Shown piece after piece: positions 44,933-53,208 of a stretch of 64,000 nt of DNA. The DNA comes from Schleiferiaceae bacterium (GTDB taxonomy: Bacteria > Bacteroidota > Bacteroidia > Flavobacteriales > Schleiferiaceae): the NCBI GenBank assembly GCA_028357285.1, contig JAOMWM010000001.1:1-64000 (forward strand), written 5' to 3'. A model generated the notes under the pieces. It made no database searches and was not told the DNA's origin. It saw only the letters and a program-made list of their open reading frames with translations. Position 1 is the stretch's first letter. Every line of letters begins with the position of its first letter. The position numbers and the translations under genes are program-made.

Positions 44933-46304
44933 CGTCTTTGCTGCTTAGTTGGTAGTCAAAATAGGCCGCAGTTGCCCAAAACAAAAAGGCAAATACAGGT
45001 TGGTTCAGGAAATTATTAAACTGCATGTGAAAGAAGTAAGTGCTCAACCCCAGAAACAGTGGTAGTAATGGGCTTCGTCTGGCAATCCTGAAAAACCCAA
45101 AGTACCACCAACGCATCCACATGAGCAAAAATATCAAAGGCGTCAAAAAACCGTTTTCACTGAGCTGTAGGAGCAGTTCTGAGTGGGCTGTACCGCCCGA
45201 TCCTGGAGGCGGAGCATTGGGATTTGTTACTGTTAGGCGGTTCTCTAAACGCTTTTCCTGAAATGGAATATAGGTGAACTGGTAGGTACCGGGACCAAAG
45301 CCAAAATACGGTCGTTCTTCGAACATGCGAAGTGCTGAAACCCACCGGTTGAGTCGTTCGATATTACTAGCATCGGTTTGTACATTGGTGACGGACATGC
45401 TTTTTTCAACCAGCGAGGCTCGTGGGTCGTGGCTTTCATAGTCGTTATAGGCAAAGGCATCTTCCACTTTTGATGCCCCACCTAAAAAGAAGATCGCGCC
45501 CATTGCAAGAACAGGTAAAACGAAGCGATAGACCGGTGGAAACCGGACCAATACGTATAAGACGAACATGAAAACCAGCGACCAAAGTGCAGCACGAGAT
45601 CCGCTGAATAACGTCAAAATGATACTTGCCAGTAAAATCCACTTCCACAGCATTTTTTGGCGAAGATTCCCCAAAGCAATGGCTGCGATAAAAGCCATCA
45701 CTGCGCCGTACATCGTATGGCTGTAGAAAAACGGTTTAAAGATACCTGAGATGGTGATAAGATTGAAACCATACTGCGCAAAATGATAGACGCCCATTAC
45801 GGTCACCGGAACCAATGCCGCAATAAAAGGAAAGTATGGCACTGACTTTCCGCGCTCCGCCACCAGTACTACCCCGTAATAAAAGGCAATAACGAATACC
45901 CCATTCAGCGCGGTAAATTTTAGGCTGGTATTCAAAAGATCTGAAAAATAAATACCTGGAAGAAAAGAAATAAGCCAAAACAACGGCAACGGGTATCTCG
46001 CAAACCATCGCACGTTCCCTTGTGGCAACACTAAAAAAAGCACAGAAAAAGCAGTTGCGCTAGCTACAAATTCTATCGGCAAATAGACTTCTGTAAAAGG
46101 CAAACTGAGTTTTATCGAAAGTGGTGCTAGGCAGGCTACCGCTAGAAGCATCTGATCTAAAGCTTGCTTTTTAGCAACGCCGTAAGCCAGACCGATAATG
46201 GCTAAGGCACTCCATATCAACTCCCAATACGAGTCCCAATAGAGCGTACCCGCAAGCAGCAGGAACAGTAAACTAAAGACAATGGAAGCGGCAGACTTTT
46301 GCAT
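44916..46304 (-). CDS. O-antigen ligase/polymerase family membrane protein (second copy)
   Basis: This protein of about 462 residues is polytopic and has the Wzy_C-type loop GFGPGTYQFTYIPF. The stretch TNVQTDASNIERLNRW closely parallels the ligase at 17.7-19.1 kb, so the two are paralogues with the same kind of loop. I chose ATG 46304, five bases after the Wzz-like stop; longer in-frame starts would overlap that gene. The order nucleotidyltransferase, Wzz-like, ligase, methyltransferase has small gaps or overlaps throughout, indicating one operon. Confidence 0.84.
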   Translation of the reverse strand: MQKSAASIVFSLLFLLLAGTLYWDSYWELIWSALAIIGLAYGVAKKQALDQMLLAVACLAPLSIKLSLPFTEVYLPIEFVASATAFSVLFLVLPQGNVRWFARYPLPLFWLISFLPGIYFSDLLNTSLKFTALNGVFVIAFYYGVVLVAERGKSVPYFPFIAALVPVTVMGVYHFAQYGFNLITISGIFKPFFYSHTMYGAVMAFIAAIALGNLRQKMLWKWILLASIILTLFSGSRAALWSLVFMFVLYVLVRFPPVYRFVLPVLAMGAIFFLGGASKVEDAFAYNDYESHDPRASLVEKSMSVTNVQTDASNIERLNRWVSALRMFEERPYFGFGPGTYQFTYIPFQEKRLENRLTVTNPNAPPPGSGGTAHSELLLQLSENGFLTPLIFLLMWMRWWYFGFFRIARRSPLLPLFLGLSTYFFHMQFNNFLNQPVFAFLFWATAAYFDYQLSSKDDELLR

Positions 46305-46309
46305 CACAT

Positions 46310-47050
46310 TTAAGATGTGCTGGTAGCCCATAATTTTAATCCACCTGCAACTAGAACAGCACCTAGAATTCCAATAATCCATGCAGGAAGCCCGACCGGT
46401 TTCTCAACTGGCATCGCCGGGGAAATACTGTATGAATTCGGTGCTGGGGCATCTTTATAAGATTTCAATTCTTCCAATTTGCGTTCCGTATTTGTCAATT
46501 CTACGACTGCAGTCCCATACTGGCGTTCTTTTCTAAAAATGAGCGCAGCATAGGCCAGCGAATCTGATTGCGCAGCAAACCTTAATGAGTCTAATGCTAT
46601 TCGCAATGCACTTTCTTCAGTTTGGAGAGCGAACTTACGCTGGGCCATCACTTCGAAACTCATTCCCACATTTTGACGCAACATGGACTGCTTGATCGAA
46701 TCCGTGACTGCCACTGCATGATTCGCAATAGTTGCAGAAAGATTAGCGTCCTCAGAACGCACCTCAACAGCTACAGCTCCATTTCGCGTTTTACGAACCG
46801 AAAGATCAAACGGCTTGTCATAGCGTTGTTCTATCGTTTTTAATACAAATGGACTTTGCATAAGCTCTATGTGGGCATCCACTTCTGTCGGAGATCCAAA
46901 GCCAATTCCATTTTGCTCAATTTGCTTTTCTAACAAAGTGAGCGGAACAAAAAAAGTGGCTTCAGAGGCATATTGAACTGGACGAATCGTCGCAACCACA
47001 AACAGTATCACTCCTGAGAGTAATGCAATGACTAATTCTTTTCTATTCAT
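46310..47050 (-). CDS. Wzz-like polysaccharide chain-length protein (second copy, short)
   Basis: This 246-residue protein has an N-terminal transmembrane helix (about 5-22), a Wzz-type periplasmic region with a coiled coil (about 120-205) and a C-terminal helix (about 222-240) preceded by Pro-rich KPVGLPAW. It is shorter than the copy at 19.1 kb but has the same layout and the same ligase neighbour. ATG 47050 is used; a TTG two codons upstream is possible. It overlaps the nucleotidyltransferase stop by 8 bp. Confidence 0.8.
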   Translation of the reverse strand: MNRKELVIALLSGVILFVVATIRPVQYASEATFFVPLTLLEKQIEQNGIGFGSPTEVDAHIELMQSPFVLKTIEQRYDKPFDLSVRKTRNGAVAVEVRSEDANLSATIANHAVAVTDSIKQSMLRQNVGMSFEVMAQRKFALQTEESALRIALDSLRFAAQSDSLAYAALIFRKERQYGTAVVELTNTERKLEELKSYKDAPAPNSYSISPAMPVEKPVGLPAWIIGILGAVLVAGGLKLWATSTS

Positions 47051-47897
47051 TTTCAAAATTCTGTAAATGCTTCATTAAACGTTGCTCCACACTTTGCGGA
47101 AAATAGGCGGAACTGTGCGCTTCCGCCTCAAAATAGCCTTCTTCTAAATCCGTGTGCGCGAGCATGTGGACCGTGAACCGCTCTTTACACCACTGCTCAA
47201 AGACTCCGCCCAATAGGTTGTCTAAAATGCGTTCTACCCTTCGCGCGTATCCGGAATCGATAGGACGTGAATCAGGAATTGCTATGTTCGGAAAATACTC
47301 TTTTACCCAATGATTTGCTGCGAGGAATTGCTCAAGGCCCTGCTCATTTTTTAGCGATACCAAGGATACTACTTCCGTGGCGGTATATTGATTGCGCTTG
47401 ACCAAAGATAATTGGTTTTCATCCATTAACAGATTGATACAGAAGTACTTCTCCGAATTTAAAAGGAATATTTTTTTAAACGCAATCAAAAAGAATTTCG
47501 CAGTCCAGACACGGTTAGAAGTCGTTAATATGAAAAAATCAAGGTCGTCATCCTTAGACTGGACACCCGATTTTGAAAGCGAGCCACTTAAATAGACGCC
47601 TCTTACAAACGGAAAGAGCGCAATAAATCTACCTACTCTTCTTGCTAACTCCAGTCGTTTTTTATTCAAATGTTCGTGCCTTATCCGTAATTCCAGCGAT
47701 TCCGTTTCTAATGCAAACCAACCTTGCTTTTCGTAAATAATACCTTTCTTCGTGAGTAACCGCAATCCCTCCTTAACTGCGCTAAGCGATGCCGGAACAC
47801 CTATATAACTCAAAATCTCTTGAGCAGATAACGCATGGTTAAAGAAGCTGAAATAGTGAAGAACCTGTTGTAAGGCCTTTGGTGTGAGAGGTTTCAA
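47043..47897 (-). CDS. Nucleotidyltransferase-fold protein with N-terminal winged helix
   Basis: This 284-residue protein has an N-terminal helix-turn-helix/winged region (about 1-65; SAQEILSYIGVPASLSAVKEGLRLL) and a polymerase-beta-type nucleotidyltransferase core with YLSGSLSKSG and, ten residues on, DDDLDFFILT, giving the GS...DxD metal motif. Proteins of this kind occur in Bacteroidota polysaccharide loci, but their role is unclear; nucleotidyl transfer to a sugar, lipid or protein is possible. The start is TTG at 47897, forced by an in-frame TAG four codons upstream. It leads the second polysaccharide operon. Confidence 0.72.
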   Translation of the reverse strand: MKPLTPKALQQVLHYFSFFNHALSAQEILSYIGVPASLSAVKEGLRLLTKKGIIYEKQGWFALETESLELRIRHEHLNKKRLELARRVGRFIALFPFVRGVYLSGSLSKSGVQSKDDDLDFFILTTSNRVWTAKFFLIAFKKIFLLNSEKYFCINLLMDENQLSLVKRNQYTATEVVSLVSLKNEQGLEQFLAANHWVKEYFPNIAIPDSRPIDSGYARRVERILDNLLGGVFEQWCKERFTVHMLAHTDLEEGYFEAEAHSSAYFPQSVEQRLMKHLQNFENE

Positions 47898-48028
47898 TGG
47901 AAAAGCAGGCTAACGGTGAGTTTAGTCGTCAAAGATACGACTCAAGTCCTGAACGAAGAGGTCCATCCACTGCTAAGCACCCGATCAGAATTGCATACCT
48001 CCTTTACTTTTCATACCTTCGGACACCC

Positions 48029-48241
48029 ATGGAAGACTCGCAAAATCTCCTCATTACATTCGATCACACTGATACAGTCACGGAAACATTTCCCATTGAA
48101 GACTATATCTCAGAAGTTGACCCCGTGGATCTTATTGCCGAAGACGATTATACGTCAAAACCACAATCTCAAACAGATTCAAAGCACGCCTTTCCTTTTG
48201 GCGCCCAAATTTCTACTCCCTGTACATATGGGGTGTTTTAA
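48029..48241 (+). CDS. Possible small acidic protein (70 residues)
   Basis: A short reading frame from ATG 48029 encodes 70 residues with a strongly acidic middle (EDYISEVDPVDLIAEDDY) and a Cys/Pro-rich end. TACCTTCG, a near -7 box, ends seven bases before the ATG. I recognise no family. It lies between a divergent operon and the second susC; it could be a real small protein or chance coding. Confidence 0.4.
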   Translation: MEDSQNLLITFDHTDTVTETFPIEDYISEVDPVDLIAEDDYTSKPQSQTDSKHAFPFGAQISTPCTYGVF

Positions 48242-48273
48242 GTATTTATTAGTACCCTATCCTTTTTCTTATT

Positions 48274-48288
48274 GACAGAGACTCTGTC
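48274..48288. promoter_or_regulatory. Perfect palindrome upstream of susC, possible operator
   Basis: GACAGAG and CTCTGTC flank a single central A, forming a perfect 15-bp odd palindrome 66 bp before the susC ATG. It could bind a dimeric repressor or activator. No regulator gene is adjacent. Confidence 0.4.
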
Positions 48289-48294
48289 GTTCCA

Positions 48295-48330
48295 TTAAGC
48301 CCTTAGGATTGGCTTAAGTGGGTTTTTATT
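48295..48330 (+). terminator. Terminator-like hairpin in the susC leader
   Basis: TTAAGCC (48295-48301) and GGCTTAA (48311-48317) form a perfect 7-bp stem with a 9-base loop, followed by GTGGG and a T-rich run. It sits 24 bp before the susC ATG, so it could be an attenuator in the susC leader or the terminator of the small upstream frame. Confidence 0.4.
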
Positions 48331-48353
48331 TTATTCCTTAAACATCTTTAATT

Positions 48354-51300
48354 ATGCGAAAACGACACAATCGTTATTCACATTTTATTGCTTTTCTCTT
48401 TCTATTCATTGGGTTCGCTCAATCTGGATGGGCCCAGCAAAAAATCACTGGAGCCGTAACAGATAATTCTGGAGACCCTGTAATAGGTGCTTCAGTGACT
48501 GTTTTAAACGGTCAAGAAGGAACGTTGACTGATGCCATGGGCCAGTACAGCGTTGCATTGTATGATGGCCAAACAAAATTGGTCTTCAGTTATTTCGGCT
48601 TTGAAACGCAGACTGTTGACGTCTCAGGCAAATCTATTTTAAATGTGACTTTGACTCCGTCAGAGATCCAATTAGAAGAAGTAGTCATTACTGCCTTAGG
48701 GGTGTCCCGTGAAGAGCGTGCCTTGGGCTATGCTGTTCAAGGGCTGAAAAGTAAAGACATTGCCTCAGTGCCGGCACCGAATGCCGTTGATAACCTCAGC
48801 GGAAAGCTAGCTGGAGTTTATGTTACTGGCGGTTCAGCAGGTCCAACTGCCTCTTCAAATGTTACCATTCGTGGACAAACGTCTTTGAACGGAAACAGTC
48901 AAGCCCTCTTTATTGTAAACGGTGTTCCGATCACAAATGGTTTATTTTCTCCAGGCGATGGTCTGAATGGATCTTCGACTATTGACTTTGGTAATGGTGC
49001 GCAAATCATCAACTCTTTCGATATTGAGAATATTTCAGTGTTGAAAGGACCAGCCGCCGCCGCATTGTATGGTTCGCGTGCTGCGAATGGGGTTATTTAT
49101 ATTACGACTAAGACAGGGAAAAACAGCAAAGGCTGGGGCGTAAGTGTAAATTCAAACACTGTGCTTGAAACACCTTTGAAATTACCCAACTTCCAAGATC
49201 AGTTTGGTAATGGTGGTGGAGGTAAATACAGCTACAACGATGGTGCCACTTACACAGGTGATTACTACGACGCTTTTGGTGAAAACTGGGGACCACGTAC
49301 GAATGGCCAATCTGTAAAAGTATTTAACTCTAACGGTGAAGCAGTGCCTTTTGAGGCTGCACCGGATAATATGCGCAACTTCTTTCAAACCGGAGTAAGC
49401 ACAAACAATAATGTAAGTATTTCTCACGCTGATGAAAACGGAGATTTTAGATTTTCTGGAACTCAGCTCAACAGACGTGGTATCGTACCTAACACTGATT
49501 TGAATCGGAATACGCTTCAAACATCGATGGGTAAAAAGCTCTTCAATAATCGTTTAGAGTTTAGAGCAAATGCGATGTATGTAGGCTCTAGTTCAGACAA
49601 TGTTCCGAACGCAGGTTACGATGAAAGTTCCTCTGTTATGTATTCTTTTCTTTGGATACCACGTAATACGCCAATCGATGATTTGCGCACTTACTGGAAG
49701 CCAGGACAAGACAACGTACAGCAATCTTACGTCGAAGAACTTTGGGGAAACAACCCGTTTCTTATTGTCAATGAAAACACAAACAGCTTCAACGCATCAC
49801 GTCTTTTAGGAGATATCAATGCGACCTACCACATCAATGATCGTATGAACATACGTCTGCGTTCTGGTCAGGATATGAAAAATGATATTCGTCAGTACCG
49901 CAGAGCTACTTCTACGAAAAAAGTACTTTTTGGTAGCTACCGCGAAGACCGTCTTTCTTTTAGTGAGAATAATACAGAGGCACTTTTATCCTGGGCCAAT
50001 GCCGCACCAATGGAGCAAAAAGATTTACGCATCGATGCTAAATTGGGTGGAAACCTTATGATGCAGCAGAGCTCATCGCTCATTGCGAATAATCCGCAGC
50101 TTCTTCAACCAGGTGTTTTCACCTTGACGAATAACCGCTCAAACGTGCAAACTGAAAGCCGTTATGCACGTAAAGCGATTCGCTCATTGTTTGGTTTGGC
50201 TTCTTTTGCTTACAAAAGCACATACTATTTAGACTTAAGTGCTCGTAATGACTGGTCTTCTACCTTACCTACTGCCAATAATAGTTACTTCTACCCTGCG
50301 GCATCTGCTTCGGTGATTGTTTCTGAAATGGCAGATTTAGGTTCAATCAGTTTCTTGAAACTTCGCGCTGCATTTGCTGCCGTGGGTTCAGATACAGATC
50401 CTTATTTATTGAACAATACTTACAGCCCAGCTGCAATGTTCGGCGGCTATCCAGCCTTTGGTATCAATACTTTCGCAACCAATCCTGACCTGCGTCCAGA
50501 ACGTACTAATTCTAGCGAATTAGGTATTGACGCGCGCTTCGCTAAAGGACGCTTTGGTATGGATTTAGCAGTTTATGACATGACTACTCAAGATCAGATC
50601 ATTTACCTACCTGTGGCCACTTCTACTGGGCGTACAAGCAGACTTGCAAACGGTGGTGCCATTCGTAACAGGGGTATTGAACTTCAATTATTCGGTGACA
50701 TTGTTAAAAACGATAAACTGACATGGAATTCACGGATCAACCTTGGTGCAAATCGCGCTGTAGTGATTGAGCTACCTGAAGGTGTTAGCGGAGGTTATCC
50801 TATCGTAGCGAGCATGTTCCCTAATGATGGTGGAACTGTTGGCTTAGAATATGTTGCTGTAGAAGGTGAGCTTCTAGGTCAACTGAAAGGGTTAACCTTT
50901 ATGCGTGATACAGATGGTAACATCATCCACGAGGACGGTTTACCTATGGTAAGTGAAGAAAAAAGTACCATTGGTTCGTACCAGCCAAAAGCTCGTATTG
51001 GATGGATGAACAGTTTCTCAGTAGGTAACTGGCAAGCGAACATTCTATTTGACGGACAGATTGGTGGTAAGATTTATTCACGTTCACATACTTTGCACAA
51101 CACAGCAGGTAATCTTGTAAACGATGACGATCCACTTCTCGACATGAATGCCATCGACGGTCGTGTAATCTACGATGTCACTTACGACAGTAATGGTGAA
51201 CCAGTATACAACCTTGATCAAGCTGGTGGAGTAGTTGGTTCTGGTGTCATGTATGACGCTAGTGGAAATTTAGTAGAGAACACAGTATCTGTACCAATAC

Positions 51301-51614
51301 GTGATTACTACTACAAATACTACGGAAATGTTTGGAGTAGAGATAATATTGAGCCGTCAACATTTGATGCCTCTTATCTGAAACTTCGCCAACTTAGTAT
51401 CGCTTATACCGTACCTGCCGAAAAGCTTGCTAATACAGGGCTAAAAGGCCTTACTGTAAGCTTTGTTGGACGTAATCTTCTTTTATTCACTAAGGTGCCG
51501 ACCATTGATCCAGAGACGTATTCTATAAGAAACGGACTGTTCGTGAATGGGTATGAGAGCACCTCAATGCCTTCACTAAGAAGCTTCGGATTCTCTATCA
51601 ATGCAAATCTTTAA
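48354..51614 (+). CDS. SusC/RagA-family TonB-dependent outer-membrane transporter (second)
   Basis: This 1086-residue protein has a signal peptide ending at SGWAQ, a carboxypeptidase-regulatory-like domain (about 30-105; TGAVTDNSGDPVIGASV), TonB-box region EVVITALGVSREER, a plug (about 125-255; IRGQTSLNGNSQALFIVNG, ALYGSRAANGVIYITTK) and a beta barrel to the C-terminus (FSINANL). It works with the SusD partner that begins 10 bp downstream. No STN domain is present. Neither this pair nor the first is next to the beta-glucan enzymes, so which pair, if any, imports laminarin is open; the downstream BCCT gene hints at an osmolyte or amine instead. Confidence 0.95.
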   Translation: MRKRHNRYSHFIAFLFLFIGFAQSGWAQQKITGAVTDNSGDPVIGASVTVLNGQEGTLTDAMGQYSVALYDGQTKLVFSYFGFETQTVDVSGKSILNVTLTPSEIQLEEVVITALGVSREERALGYAVQGLKSKDIASVPAPNAVDNLSGKLAGVYVTGGSAGPTASSNVTIRGQTSLNGNSQALFIVNGVPITNGLFSPGDGLNGSSTIDFGNGAQIINSFDIENISVLKGPAAAALYGSRAANGVIYITTKTGKNSKGWGVSVNSNTVLETPLKLPNFQDQFGNGGGGKYSYNDGATYTGDYYDAFGENWGPRTNGQSVKVFNSNGEAVPFEAAPDNMRNFFQTGVSTNNNVSISHADENGDFRFSGTQLNRRGIVPNTDLNRNTLQTSMGKKLFNNRLEFRANAMYVGSSSDNVPNAGYDESSSVMYSFLWIPRNTPIDDLRTYWKPGQDNVQQSYVEELWGNNPFLIVNENTNSFNASRLLGDINATYHINDRMNIRLRSGQDMKNDIRQYRRATSTKKVLFGSYREDRLSFSENNTEALLSWANAAPMEQKDLRIDAKLGGNLMMQQSSSLIANNPQLLQPGVFTLTNNRSNVQTESRYARKAIRSLFGLASFAYKSTYYLDLSARNDWSSTLPTANNSYFYPAASASVIVSEMADLGSISFLKLRAAFAAVGSDTDPYLLNNTYSPAAMFGGYPAFGINTFATNPDLRPERTNSSELGIDARFAKGRFGMDLAVYDMTTQDQIIYLPVATSTGRTSRLANGGAIRNRGIELQLFGDIVKNDKLTWNSRINLGANRAVVIELPEGVSGGYPIVASMFPNDGGTVGLEYVAVEGELLGQLKGLTFMRDTDGNIIHEDGLPMVSEEKSTIGSYQPKARIGWMNSFSVGNWQANILFDGQIGGKIYSRSHTLHNTAGNLVNDDDPLLDMNAIDGRVIYDVTYDSNGEPVYNLDQAGGVVGSGVMYDASGNLVENTVSVPIRDYYYKYYGNVWSRDNIEPSTFDASYLKLRQLSIAYTVPAEKLANTGLKGLTVSFVGRNLLLFTKVPTIDPETYSIRNGLFVNGYESTSMPSLRSFGFSINANL

Positions 51615-51624
51615 GACTCTAACA

Positions 51625-53130
51625 ATGAAAAAATCATTTTTTGTAGGCGCGCTCATCGCAATGGCGGGTCTTAGTTTTCAAAGTTGCGAGAAATTATCAT
51701 CTATTAATGAGAACCCGAACGAGCCCTCTAATGTCGATGCTGGCGTATTGTTTACAGAAGGTGTACGCTCAAGCGTAAACACCTCTGTTACTCAAAGCTA
51801 TTTGTTAGGAAATGTTGCTTCTCAGCTTGCTGCTAAAACACTGCGCGCAGTTATTGGCGAATACAGCTGGAACGCATTCCCAAATACGTGGAACCAAAAC
51901 TATGCGAGTCTCGGTAATATTATTGAAGCCGAACGCGTAGCAGCAGAGACTGGTAATGCGCAGATGGAAGGTGCGGCGAAGGTGATGAAAAGCTGGGTGT
52001 TTTCAACACTAACCCTAGCCTATGGAGACATTCCTTATACAGAGGCTATTACTGGCTCAACAGATGCGAATTGGTTTCCGGCATATGATACACAGGAAGA
52101 AATCATTACGGGTACAAACGGACTGTTAGAAGAGTTAGCTGAGGCAGTTCTGTTGCTCGGTAACAGTGGGTCAATTCAAGGCGATATTCTTTTTAACGGC
52201 GATGCGGCTAAATGGAAAAAGCTGGCCAACGCTATGCGCCTGCGTCTGCTTATGTATATCTCGGAGAAGCAAAATGTAAGTGCTGAATTTGCTGCAATTG
52301 TAGCGAACGAATCATTAATGGAAAGCAACGCTGACAATGGTATACTAACCTATACTGGTAACTTCCCGAACGAATACCCATTGGTTCCTTTGAAGCAAGG
52401 TGATTTCGATGCAGTAGCTATTAGCACTAATGCACATGCCGCTTTAGACAGCTTAGATGATCCTAGAATGTTCATTTACGCGCGTCCAAACAACGCATCT
52501 ACAGTCTTTTCAGATCCTTCTATCTCTGCTACTTATGACGGCGCAGATAATGGAAGTACAGCAATTAGTGCTTCTTGTGATAAAAATGGTTCGCGCCTAG
52601 GATATGCGTACTACAATTATCCTGGACATGATCAAGCAGGTACAATGGCAGAAGGTATCATAATGACCTATTCAGAGCAACAATTCTTACTTGCAGAAGC
52701 AGCACACAATGGCTGGATTACTGACGATGCTGCGACACACCATGCCAGTGCTGTTGAAGCTTCTTTGGAATACTATGGTGCGGACTTCGCAATGACTGAT
52801 TGGACTGATTTTGCAGATTATATTGCGAATTCTGGTGCAGGTTATGACAACAGCATCAATAGTATTCGCGAGCAGAAATGGCTGGCTATGTTCTTTACGG
52901 GACTTGATAACTATTTCGAAGTAAGACGCTGGTACACGCAAGAAAATGGAAATTGGGCAAACCTTCCATTTATCTCTGCACCATGTTCAAATACGAACGG
53001 TGATGCATTACCAATGCGTTTTCTATATCCTGGAAATGAAGCTAGCTTGAACCCGGATAACTATCTTGAAGCCATTAGTGTAATGGGAGGTAACACTCAA
53101 AACACGAAAATGTGGGTAGTTAACCTGTAA
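51625..53130 (+). CDS. SusD/RagB-family outer-membrane lipoprotein (second)
   Basis: This 501-residue SusD-like lipoprotein starts MKKSFFVGALIAMAGLSFQSC (lipobox SFQSC). Family landmarks are INENPNEPSNVDAGVLF, TLTLAYGDIPYTEAI, KKLANAMRLRLLMYIS and IIMTYSEQQFLLAEAA. The ATG at 51625 gives the proper signal peptide; an in-frame ATG 24 bp upstream overlaps susC. It pairs with the preceding SusC as the substrate-binding lid. The absence of nearby glycosidases leaves the ligand unknown. Confidence 0.93.
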   Translation: MKKSFFVGALIAMAGLSFQSCEKLSSINENPNEPSNVDAGVLFTEGVRSSVNTSVTQSYLLGNVASQLAAKTLRAVIGEYSWNAFPNTWNQNYASLGNIIEAERVAAETGNAQMEGAAKVMKSWVFSTLTLAYGDIPYTEAITGSTDANWFPAYDTQEEIITGTNGLLEELAEAVLLLGNSGSIQGDILFNGDAAKWKKLANAMRLRLLMYISEKQNVSAEFAAIVANESLMESNADNGILTYTGNFPNEYPLVPLKQGDFDAVAISTNAHAALDSLDDPRMFIYARPNNASTVFSDPSISATYDGADNGSTAISASCDKNGSRLGYAYYNYPGHDQAGTMAEGIIMTYSEQQFLLAEAAHNGWITDDAATHHASAVEASLEYYGADFAMTDWTDFADYIANSGAGYDNSINSIREQKWLAMFFTGLDNYFEVRRWYTQENGNWANLPFISAPCSNTNGDALPMRFLYPGNEASLNPDNYLEAISVMGGNTQNTKMWVVNL

Positions 53131-53159
53131 TTTCCTTATTCATAAGTTTTAATTAATTG

Positions 53160-53189
53160 AACCACGGTGTACTTCGGTACACCGTGGTT
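53160..53189 (+). other. Strong UUCG-capped RNA hairpin between susD and the BCCT gene
   Basis: A perfect 13-bp stem (53160-53172 with 53177-53189) is closed by a C-TTCG-G tetraloop, the very stable cUUCGg type. No T tract follows on either strand, so it is not a standard terminator. It lies 19 bp before the BCCT ATG and could stabilise or separate the susCD message from the transporter message, or be a protein-binding palindrome. Confidence 0.6.
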
Positions 53190-53208
53190 TACTATTAAAA
53201 AATCATCA

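Noticed and set aside
47897-48028. N-terminal extension of the small acidic frame
   Set aside because: It lies in the divergent region and overlaps the nucleotidyltransferase start; the residues look like chance coding.
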